DNA of 24,728 bases, taken from contig JAFGPH010000376.1 of NCBI GenBank assembly GCA_016926135.1, positions 1 to 24,728 of the forward strand, written 5' to 3'. Under the pieces are notes generated by a model. The model was not told the DNA's origin, did not search any database, and saw nothing but the letters and a program-made list of their open reading frames with translations. Positions 18,648 to 24,728 of the stretch are shown here, piece after piece; position 1 is the first letter of the stretch, and the number at the start of each line of letters is the position of its first letter. The position numbers and the translations under genes were made by a program. This DNA comes from Deltaproteobacteria bacterium. GTDB taxonomy: Bacteria; Desulfobacterota; DSM-4660; Desulfatiglandales; HGW-15.

Positions 18648-19349
18648 CGACTGAAAAAGGAAGAGGCCGATACGGAGCATCCCATCCGGACCGAGGCACC
18701 GAAGATCGAGCGCTACGAATGGACGGACAAAACGACCGGCGAGGTGCGCAGGATCCCGAAGGGGATCGACCCGGGCTGGGACTACAACCCCGGGGAGGCG
18801 GCCTGGGGCCGCAGTGAAAGCCTGGCGCTGATGGAGGACCGGGGGCCCTGGAAGGATTTCGATCCGAGAATGCCGGAGTTTTACGGAAGGCCGAAAAAGA
18901 TCGCCGTGGATGAACCGAAGAGAAAACCGACCATGATTTCGGAGAAATCTGAAGAGGCATTGCGCAGCGCCCTTCGGAAGGCCGTCGGCGGAGACAATGC
19001 GGTCTTTCGGGATCCTGCGGGCGGAAGGGTCGAGGCGACCCAGGCGATCGTGGATCACATGCTGAAACAACCGACCAGGATCGACGGCAGGCAGAACTAT
19101 TTTCCCCTGATCCCGGAGCTGATCGAGGATCCATTCGAGATCTGGGCGGGTTTTGCGAAAAGCGAGGTATCGGGCCGCGTGGGCGTGAGAAAGCGATACG
19201 TCAAGGCGGTGAGGGTCGACAAGGATAAAGTGCTCGGCCTCTGGGCCGAGACCATGAACGGACAATGGGCTGCGGGCGATTTTTTCAGGGGGGGCTATAC
19301 GGCGGCCAATAACCTGAGAAAGGGAAGGATGCTCTATGGGAGGGAGTAA
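18621..19349 (+). CDS. MuF C-terminal part with PBECR2-like nuclease domain (after UGA), 242 aa
   Basis: Same frame as the MuF part. Residues 40-65 (IPKGIDPGWDYNPGEAAWG) are a common MuF continuation. Residues about 105-242 match the PBECR2 pattern of phage-encoded BECR-fold ribonuclease-like toxin domains: a helical lead, NYFPLIPELIEDPFEIW (159-175), a strand pair (VGVRKRYVKAVRVDKD, then LGLWAETMN) and a terminal NNLRKGRMLYGRE. MuF-toxin fusions are thought to be carried in the capsid and delivered or used at infection. GTG 18621 is only the first possible restart after UGA; the nearest SD-like AGGGG is 2 nt away, too close, so independent translation is poorly supported. Confidence 0.8.
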   Translation: MSHSAREVERLKKEEADTEHPIRTEAPKIERYEWTDKTTGEVRRIPKGIDPGWDYNPGEAAWGRSESLALMEDRGPWKDFDPRMPEFYGRPKKIAVDEPKRKPTMISEKSEEALRSALRKAVGGDNAVFRDPAGGRVEATQAIVDHMLKQPTRIDGRQNYFPLIPELIEDPFEIWAGFAKSEVSGRVGVRKRYVKAVRVDKDKVLGLWAETMNGQWAAGDFFRGGYTAANNLRKGRMLYGRE

Positions 19350-19463
19350 AAGAGCCTACAGCCTCCGTCCCGGCTGCGGCACCCGGCGAATGGTTAACGG
19401 GGACGGCCAACCACCGCCATCGTATGTGGAAAATATACGGCATAAACGGGGAGATGTCAAGTA

Positions 19464-19991
19464 ATGGCCGGATCGATGATCGAAGTCCGGGTGGACGATA
19501 CGGAGTTGAAGGAGATCCTGGCGACGCTGCAAAAGCGCATGGGCGACATGACCCCCTTCATGAAAACCGTTGCGCAGATCGGCAGGACCTCCGTGGTGCG
19601 CAACTTTGAAAAGGGCGGAAGGCCCAAGTGGCCCGCGCTCAAGCCCTCGACGCTCAAGAAGAAAAAAGGGGGGCGGGTGCTCGTGACCCAGGGGTTTGCA
19701 GGCGGGCTCATGGGGTCGATCACCGGCAAGGCCTATTCCGACCGGGCCGAGATCGGCACCAACAAGATCTACGGCGCCGTGCACCAGTTCGGCGCCAAGA
19801 AGGGGAGTTTCGGCAAGGTGACCGTGGCCCGGAAGGCGGGCTCCGCAGGCAGATCCGGGGGAACCCTTTACAGCAAACCCTGGCAGATGAACGTCCCCTG
19901 GGGGGACATCCCTGCGCGGCCCTTCCTCGTGCTGCAGGATGAGGATATCGACGAGATCAGGGCCGAAGCAATCAACTATTTAACCGAGTGA
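19464..19991 (+). CDS. Virion morphogenesis protein (Mu gpG/phage tail S family), 175 aa
   Basis: Head-tail joining protein. The family pattern is clear: N-terminal MIEVRVDDTELKEILATLQK, the conserved RNFEKGGRPKWPALKPSTL, then KGGRVLVTQGFAGGLMGSIT, AEIGTNKIYGAVHQFGAKKG and IPARPFLVLQDEDIDEI. ATG 19464 has a weak SD (GGGGAG, 11 nt upstream). The 114-bp gap before it (19350-19463) holds no gene; it contains CGTAT...ATACG and AT-rich sequence but no site I could assign. Confidence 0.9.
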   Translation: MAGSMIEVRVDDTELKEILATLQKRMGDMTPFMKTVAQIGRTSVVRNFEKGGRPKWPALKPSTLKKKKGGRVLVTQGFAGGLMGSITGKAYSDRAEIGTNKIYGAVHQFGAKKGSFGKVTVARKAGSAGRSGGTLYSKPWQMNVPWGDIPARPFLVLQDEDIDEIRAEAINYLTE

Positions 19992-20004
19992 AAGGAGTCA
20001 TGAA

Positions 20005-20370
20005 ATGGCGGAAGACAAAGACAAGGATCGGGAGATCGCAGAACTGAAGGCCGCGATAGCCGCCCGGGACAGACAGATCTCGGAACTCCTTATGGCCGGC
20101 GCGCCCGAGGAGGAGCCGGAGCTGACAGATCAGGAAAAGGCCCTGGTGGCCCGGGCATGCAAGGCCTACGGCATTGATGAAAAATACGTGCTCAAGGCCA
20201 GGATCGAGGAGGCCGGCGGCGCCAAGGCCGCGGTCGTCATCACCCGGGGCGGGGCCAAGGTGCGCTTTGCCGAAGGTGAAGACCCCAAGGGGATCACGCC
20301 GCTCGACGCCTTCATGGTGGACGGCGTCATCCGAAAGAAGATGAAGGCTGTCACGGGAGGGAAGAAGTAG
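20005..20370 (+). CDS. Hypothetical protein with N-terminal coiled coil, 121 aa
   Basis: ATG 20005 has AAAGGAGTC upstream. Residues 3-31 form a charged coiled coil (KDKDREIAELKAAIAARDRQ). The rest is a small alpha/beta domain (RACKAYGIDEKYVLKARIEE, then AVVITRGGAKVRFAEGED) ending in a basic tail. Not recognised. It sits between gpG and the capsid polyprotein, so a structural or chaperone role is possible. Confidence 0.6.
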   Translation: MAEDKDKDREIAELKAAIAARDRQISELLMAGAPEEEPELTDQEKALVARACKAYGIDEKYVLKARIEEAGGAKAAVVITRGGAKVRFAEGEDPKGITPLDAFMVDGVIRKKMKAVTGGKK

Positions 20371-20403
20371 GCCTTCGAGGCTCACGGAGAACGGAGAATA
20401 AAC

Positions 20404-22980
20404 ATGCCTTATACAGTGGAAAATCCGCCCGGCTGGCTCAAGAACCTGCCCGAAGGGGCGGTCCGGATGGGGGTGGAGGCCTTCAACGCGGCCATGGCGG
20501 AAACGGAAGACGAGGAGCGGGCCCGCATAGCGGCCTGGAGCGCCGTCAAGACGAAGTACGAAAAGGGCGATGACGGCACGTGGAGGCTCACCCAGGAGAT
20601 GAGCCTGGACGAACTGCGGCAGCAGATCGCCGAGGCCCTGACCGCCCGGGAGGGGGAAAGCGCGTGGCTCAGGGAGGTTTACGGCACCTACGTCGTTTTC
20701 GAGAAGGACGGCAGGAATTACCGGCTGTCCCTTTTCCTGGAAGACGGGAAGCCCCGTTTCGAGGGTGACCCCCTCGAGGTGGAGCAGACATGGATCGAGC
20801 GCACCTCGCAGGAGGAGGCCGAGACGGAGAGCCTGTACGTCAGGCTCGTGCAGGCCGTCGACCCTGAGGGCGCGGCATGGGAGGTCGTGATCTGCGAGTC
20901 GGGATTCACCAAGAACGGATGGTATTTGCCCGAGGAGGTGCTCCGGCAGAGCGAAAAGATGTTCGAGGGGATCGACGTGAACCTCTATGAACTGCCGGGC
21001 CGGGCCGGGCATATCCCTGAGCCGCTTTTCACCGTCAAGGATTTGTTGATCAAAAACAAGGCCGGGTGGCTGGACACGGTGCGCTTCGTGGCCGGCGAGG
21101 GGCTCAAGGGCGTGCTGCACTTCCTGGATTCCCACAAGTGGCTGGGCAGGAATCTGATGGACGCGATGCGGCGGGGAGCGCAGGTGTACGGGCTGAGTTG
21201 GGATGCGATCGCGATGGGAGGCATGCCGGAAAACGTAAAGGGCCGCATGGCCAGGGTGCTCAAACGGTTCGGCGAGGTGGACTCGCTCGACCTGGTGAGC
21301 CGCCCTGCGGCGGGCGGCAAATTCATCCGGGCCGTAGCGGCCCGGGACCAAGGAGAGGACATTATGACCAGAGAGGAAATACTCGGAATCATCAAGGAAA
21401 GGCGGCCCGATCTGCTGCAGGGGAAGGATGTCGACAAGCTGACGGATCAGGACGTGGCGGGCATCTTCCGGATGTCCATGGAGCCGCCGGCCGGGCCCGG
21501 TGGCGGCGCGGCCGGAGGAGATGAAGGCACCTGGGTGCCCAGGGGGGAGTACGATCTTTTCCGCTGCGGCCAGGTTCTCGAGACCGCGCTTCACGGGAGC
21601 GGACTTCCGGAGCACGCGCAGAGGCGGATCCGGTCACTCTTCAAGTCCAGAATTTTCGAAGAGAGTGAACTCAACAGCGCCATCAGCGACGAGAAGGATT
21701 ATCTGGCCCGGGTCTACCAGTCCGAAGAGGGCCAGGCGGCCGTGGCGGCATCGCAGGTCGGAGGCAGGGTCGGCGTCGGGATCGGGAGCGTGGAAAAGGC
21801 CCAAATCGCCTTTGACAAGCTCTTCGGCCTGAACCAGGAGGAACTCCGGGCCCACGCCCGGATGGAGACCCTCAGCGGCCTGCCCTTTTTCAACGACCGC
21901 GACCCCTGGGGACGGGACATCGTGAGGATGGCGTCGGATTACGACGAATTCGACGCGGTGCCTCGCTTCCGCGGGATCCGGGAGGCCTATGAGTTCTATA
22001 CCGGGGACCGTGACGTAACGGGCTTCATGAACCGTCGCAACCTGCCCCCTGCCCTCCGGCTGGGCATGGAGATCACCAGTTCCACCTTCACTTACGCCCT
22101 GGCCAACACCCTGGCCCGCCGGCTCGTGAAGATCTACCGGGAATTGGACTACAAGACCAATTTGCTGATCTCGATCGCGAAGTCCGTCGCGGATTTCCGG
22201 CAGCAGGAGGCCGTGTTGGTGGGCGGGTTCCCGGACATCGAAACGGTGGATCCGGAATCCGGGGATTACCAGGAAATCGCGACCGTGACCGACGAGGAGA
22301 GCACCTACACGGTGGGGCAAAAAGGAAACCTGCTCACCTTCAACCGGAAGATGATCATCAACGACGACGTGGATCTCATGCGCAGGCTCCTCGACGGGTT
22401 TGCCCGGGCCTATGCCCGGACCCACGGAAAGTATGTGTGGGGCCTTTTCATAAATAACGGAACCTGCTCGGACGGCACGGCCTGGTTTACCTCCGGGCAC
22501 GGCAACCTGGGAGCATCGGCCCTCAGCCATTCGACCGCCCTGATCGCCTATACGGCCCTGGCCAAGATGACGGAGAAGGACAGCGGGGAGCGGGTGGGGA
22601 TCGTTGACGGGTCCTTCAAGATGAACCTGGTGGGGCCGGTGGACATCATGAACCTCATGAGCAGGGTGGCAAGCGAGGAGTTCTATTATTCATCGAACGA
22701 CCTGACCGCCAAGCTGCCCAACCCCCTGTACGGCAAGGTGCAGGACCACGTGATCCCGCTCCTCACCGACACGGATGATTGGGGCCTGCTCCTCCCCCCG
22801 ACCCAGATCGACATGATCGAAATGGGGTACCTCGGCGGCAGGCAGGAGCCCGAGTACTTCGTGGCGGACTCCCCCCAGAGCGAGCAGGTCTTCGTGGCGG
22901 ACAAGATCCGTCACAAGGGAAGGCACGAGTATGCAGGGACCGTGATCGACTGCCGGTCCGGGTACAAGGCTGCGGTGTAG
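20404..22980 (+). CDS. Fused ChaB - prohead protease - scaffold - major capsid polyprotein, 858 aa
   Basis: Four segments in one frame. Residues 1-62 are ChaB-like (GWLKNLPEGAVRMGVEAFNA, AAWSAVKTKYEKGDDGTW). About 140-320 is a prohead protease-like domain with candidate catalytic H203 (GRAGHIPEP) and S265 (VYGLSWDA), the latter in a G-L-S-W strand, and DSLDLVSRPAAGGKF at its end. About 320-460 is a charged, helical scaffold-like region with a Gly/Pro linker. About 465-858 is a major capsid protein of the Mu gpT-like/HK97-fold class (EITSSTFTYALANTLARRLV, FVADSPQSEQVFVAD, then RHEYAGTVIDCRSGYKAA). A single ORF replaces the separate protease and capsid genes of Mu. A strong internal ribosome site precedes M321. 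Confidence 0.85.
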   Translation: MPYTVENPPGWLKNLPEGAVRMGVEAFNAAMAETEDEERARIAAWSAVKTKYEKGDDGTWRLTQEMSLDELRQQIAEALTAREGESAWLREVYGTYVVFEKDGRNYRLSLFLEDGKPRFEGDPLEVEQTWIERTSQEEAETESLYVRLVQAVDPEGAAWEVVICESGFTKNGWYLPEEVLRQSEKMFEGIDVNLYELPGRAGHIPEPLFTVKDLLIKNKAGWLDTVRFVAGEGLKGVLHFLDSHKWLGRNLMDAMRRGAQVYGLSWDAIAMGGMPENVKGRMARVLKRFGEVDSLDLVSRPAAGGKFIRAVAARDQGEDIMTREEILGIIKERRPDLLQGKDVDKLTDQDVAGIFRMSMEPPAGPGGGAAGGDEGTWVPRGEYDLFRCGQVLETALHGSGLPEHAQRRIRSLFKSRIFEESELNSAISDEKDYLARVYQSEEGQAAVAASQVGGRVGVGIGSVEKAQIAFDKLFGLNQEELRAHARMETLSGLPFFNDRDPWGRDIVRMASDYDEFDAVPRFRGIREAYEFYTGDRDVTGFMNRRNLPPALRLGMEITSSTFTYALANTLARRLVKIYRELDYKTNLLISIAKSVADFRQQEAVLVGGFPDIETVDPESGDYQEIATVTDEESTYTVGQKGNLLTFNRKMIINDDVDLMRRLLDGFARAYARTHGKYVWGLFINNGTCSDGTAWFTSGHGNLGASALSHSTALIAYTALAKMTEKDSGERVGIVDGSFKMNLVGPVDIMNLMSRVASEEFYYSSNDLTAKLPNPLYGKVQDHVIPLLTDTDDWGLLLPPTQIDMIEMGYLGGRQEPEYFVADSPQSEQVFVADKIRHKGRHEYAGTVIDCRSGYKAAV
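21350..21366 (+). promoter_or_regulatory. Internal ribosome binding site and in-frame ATG
   Basis: AAGGAGAGGACATTATG: AAGGAGAGG ends 5 nt before ATG 21364, codon 321 of the polyprotein, exactly at the boundary between protease and scaffold/capsid. An internal start here would yield a 538-residue scaffold-capsid protein without protease, similar in logic to the nested scaffold starts in other phages. Confidence 0.6.
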
Positions 22981-23011
22981 CGTTTTTCACTCAGTAAAAA
23001 TCTTATGCAAC

Positions 23012-23028
23012 GCCCTGCCTTGCAGGGC
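23012..23028 (+). other. Stem-loop between capsid and decoration genes
   Basis: GCCCTGC CTT GCAGGGC, a 7-bp perfect stem with a 3-nt loop, 31 nt after the capsid stop. No U-run follows (GAAAAGGGAGG), so it is not a classical terminator; it may protect the mRNA 3' end or modulate translation of the next gene, whose SD begins 5 nt later. Confidence 0.6.
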
Positions 23029-23046
23029 TGAAAAGGGAGGAATGCG

Positions 23047-23658
23047 ATGAGCAAGTTCACGGGAAGGAAAGCGGGATGCACCCTTTTGGGCATTTTGGTG
23101 TGTTTCGCGATTACCGCATTTATTATCGCCGGCCTGACGGGGCCGGCCATGGGAGCATCGAAATCGGACAATCGAGGGCTCCACTGGAAACAGAAGTGGA
23201 GCTATTTTTCCGGCACGGCCTCGGAGACCATAAGCCTGGGGGACGCCTTGACGATGAATGTCGTCACGGGAGAGATCGGCAAGGCGGACGCGGACAGCGG
23301 AACCAGCGCATTTCTTATCGGGTTCGCGGGGAACGGCGCATCGTACGGACAGTCCGTTCAGGTCGTGATGAAGGGCATCCTGAGCGGGATCTCGGAAATT
23401 TTGGGGCACGGGAAAAACACCGGCCTCACTCCGTACGGCGCCCCGGTGTTTTTGTCGACCGATGCGGGAGGGGTGACCACCTGGGCGAACCTGGTGAAGC
23501 ATCTGGGAACGGGAGCCACCGTATATGCAGGCAGGGTGATGCAGAGGAGTGAATGGGCCGTCGGCGCCGGAGTGGTGCACGGCTCCGACACGATCCTGAT
23601 TGACGTATCCCCTGCATCCGGTGCGAGCCCATATTTCCCGGGCTATGCGCTTCCCTGA
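23047..23658 (+). CDS. Capsid cement-like protein with N-terminal signal peptide, 203 aa
   Basis: The body (residues about 50-203) fits capsid decoration proteins of the DUF2190 type: ETISLGDALTMNVVTGEIGK, SAFLIGFAGNGASYGQSVQV, YGAPVFLSTDAG and a beta-rich C-terminus. Unexpectedly the N-terminus is a signal peptide: basic residues (R7, K8), a hydrophobic run 11-31 (LLGILVCFAITAFIIAGL) and a possible cleavage site near AMGA (34-37). ATG 23047 has AAAGGGAGG upstream. Its position after the major capsid gene agrees with a decoration role. Confidence 0.7.
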   Translation: MSKFTGRKAGCTLLGILVCFAITAFIIAGLTGPAMGASKSDNRGLHWKQKWSYFSGTASETISLGDALTMNVVTGEIGKADADSGTSAFLIGFAGNGASYGQSVQVVMKGILSGISEILGHGKNTGLTPYGAPVFLSTDAGGVTTWANLVKHLGTGATVYAGRVMQRSEWAVGAGVVHGSDTILIDVSPASGASPYFPGYALP

Positions 23659-23682
23659 TGTCGGGGATTCCAGGAGGCGGTT

Positions 23683-24102
23683 ATGCGGATATCAAATCTG
23701 AAACGGGCGGCTCTCTGGCTTTTCCTCGGGTGCTTCGTGCCGGGGCTCGTGGCCGCGGCCTGGGCAGGGGACAGGAAGACCTCGACCAAGACGTTCGAGT
23801 CGTCCGCGGTCCACACGGCGGGAACGGAGTATTCCTCCGGATTTCTGGTCGAAAACTATGCGGAGGGGGTGGTGCTCGTCAACGTTTCGTCCCTGACGGG
23901 CACGCCCGCCCTCGCCCTGGTCGCCGAGACATCGGAGGACAACACCACGTATTTTTTTCATTCGGCGCTCGCATCCGGGATCGGCGCAACCGGAACAACG
24001 GCTTATCCCCTTACGAATTTCGGCAAGTACCTGAGGGTCAGACAGACCATATCAGGGGCGACGACCATGACCTACGACATCAAAGGGGTGTTTAAAAACT
24101 GA
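23683..24102 (+). CDS. Small virion-like protein with signal peptide, 139 aa
   Basis: N-terminus: K7, R8, then a hydrophobic run (ALWLFLGCFVPGLVAAA) and A26-W27-A28, a good AxA cleavage site. The mature part is beta-rich (GFLVENYAEGVVLVNVSSLT, FGKYLRVRQTISGATTMTY), like small phage structural proteins encoded next to the capsid gene. ATG 23683 has CAGGAGG upstream. It is the second consecutive gene here with an export signal on a virion-type protein. Function inferred from position only. Confidence 0.65.
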   Translation: MRISNLKRAALWLFLGCFVPGLVAAAWAGDRKTSTKTFESSAVHTAGTEYSSGFLVENYAEGVVLVNVSSLTGTPALALVAETSEDNTTYFFHSALASGIGATGTTAYPLTNFGKYLRVRQTISGATTMTYDIKGVFKN

Positions 24103-24105
24103 GAT

Positions 24106-24136
24106 AACGAGTGACGAGTTACGAGTAAGGAGTGAC
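24106..24136 (+). repeat. D repeat, copy 3
   Basis: AACGAGTGACGAGTTACGAG followed by TAAGGAGTGAC. It lies between two genes, and its altered last unit (AAGGAG) serves as the ribosome site of the next gene. Confidence 0.8.
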
Positions 24137-24141
24137 GGGCA

Positions 24142-24728
24142 TTGGGAAACAGGCAGGAATATATCGCGGAAATCAAAAAGCTGGTTCCAGGCGACAACCT
24201 GGCTGCGGGAGAACCGGAGATTATTCTTGCCATCTCCCAGGCCATGAAGATCCATTCGCGACACCGGCCCAGGGAGATCGTCGAGGACGTTTCCGGAGAC
24301 GACGGGTTCGAGTACTCCCTCGAGGATCTGGAACACTGGAGCGTGGATTTCAGCACCGTCCGGCAGGTGGAGTACCCGGTCGACGACGACAACGAAACCC
24401 CGGACATTCTCCAGCGGGAGGAGTGGGCGATCTACGAGAAGCCGGACGGGGTGTATCTCCGGTTTCTGGATGAGACGCCATCCTCGGATGAATCCATGCG
24501 CATAACCTACACCGCGATCCATACCTGCACGGATTCGGACTGCACGGTAAGCGGATTTGACGAGGATGCCGTGCAGGCCCTGGCCGCGGGATGTTTTTGC
24601 GAGATCCTGGCCACGGCCTATGCCCAGGATCAGGACAGCACCATAAACGCGGACTCGGTCGACCACAAGAGCAAGGCGGACGCATACCAGAGGCGGGCCT
24701 CCGCCCTCAAAAAGGCGTACTACGATCA
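24142..24728 (+). CDS. Head completion/connector-like protein (3' end cut by window)
   Basis: Open frame from TTG 24142 to the window end (195 codons). TTG is chosen because AAGGAG lies 9 nt upstream and no ATG or GTG is suitably placed. The N-terminal half is helical (YIAEIKKLVPGDNLAAGEPE, ILAISQAMKIHSRHRP) and is followed by a beta-rich insert (EEWAIYEKPDGVYLRFLD) and a C-terminal helical pair (DAVQALAAGCFCEILATAYA, DSVDHKSKADAYQRRASALK). The layout, with two helices at each end and a beta insert, resembles head-tail connector proteins. Position after capsid and decoration genes supports this. The identification is tentative. Confidence 0.6.
   Translation, partial: MGNRQEYIAEIKKLVPGDNLAAGEPEIILAISQAMKIHSRHRPREIVEDVSGDDGFEYSLEDLEHWSVDFSTVRQVEYPVDDDNETPDILQREEWAIYEKPDGVYLRFLDETPSSDESMRITYTAIHTCTDSDCTVSGFDEDAVQALAAGCFCEILATAYAQDQDSTINADSVDHKSKADAYQRRASALKKAYYD

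Noticed and set aside
23012..23028. Rho-independent terminator after the capsid gene
   Set aside because: The stem is good, but no T-run follows; a ribosome site follows instead.

Overview
This window is most of the left and central part of a Mu-like transposable phage or prophage. The DNA is GC-rich and nearly every gene is on the + strand, tightly packed with 1-14 nt overlaps. The host is probably a Desulfobacterota (deltaproteobacterial) bacterium. That is an inference from codon use and from the type of short intergenic repeats, not from a marker gene. Both window ends cut through genes; neither phage terminus is visible.

Layout. 1-3290: regulators and small early genes (antirepressor-like fragment, HTH repressor-like protein, CII-like protein, IclR-type winged helix, coiled-coil protein). 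3312-6422: the transposition pair, a DDE transposase (MuA/TnsB type) and its AAA+ partner (MuB type). 6472-11014: accessory early genes (small zinc-ribbon proteins, DUF3164, an ASCH-domain protein, a frameshifted Cys-containing gene), including a 629-bp low-GC insert carrying two genes and integron attC-like sequences. 11066-11972: GemA/gp16 and the Mor activator. 11973-12300: a non-coding block with a perfect dyad (candidate middle promoter/operator) and repeats. 12309-14116: lysis block (T4-type lysozyme, 3TM holin, TraR/DksA zinc finger, membrane coiled-coil protein). 14201-24728: packaging and head genes (small and large terminase, DUF935 portal, MuF head protein with a PBECR2-type nuclease tail, gpG, a ChaB-protease-capsid polyprotein, two small virion-like proteins with signal peptides, a connector-like gene). 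Tail genes must lie beyond the right end.

Three things deserve most attention. (1) At 8696-9324 two genes, one MazG-like, are separated by a 57-bp attC-like site. The insert's outer ends look like the two halves of another attC, and it sits in the loop of a host-type hairpin repeat. (2) The MuF-toxin gene is interrupted by an in-frame UGA exactly where the family normally has a conserved Cys, followed by a hairpin compatible with a bacterial SECIS: selenocysteine, readthrough or a nonsense mutation. (3) At least five families of short dispersed repeats (called A-E here) fill the gaps between phage genes and in several places have become coding sequence (GemA linker, TraR linker, C-termini of the transposase and others).

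Repeat names. A = CTCTCGCAGAGG...-type arms, usually paired as an inverted repeat. B = ATTCAAGATTCAAGATT-type. C = ACGGGATAACAGGATGAACA-type. D = GTGACGAGTTACGAGT-type. E = CGGACCCGCCTTCGCCC + GGGCTACGGCGCGGCAAGGG.
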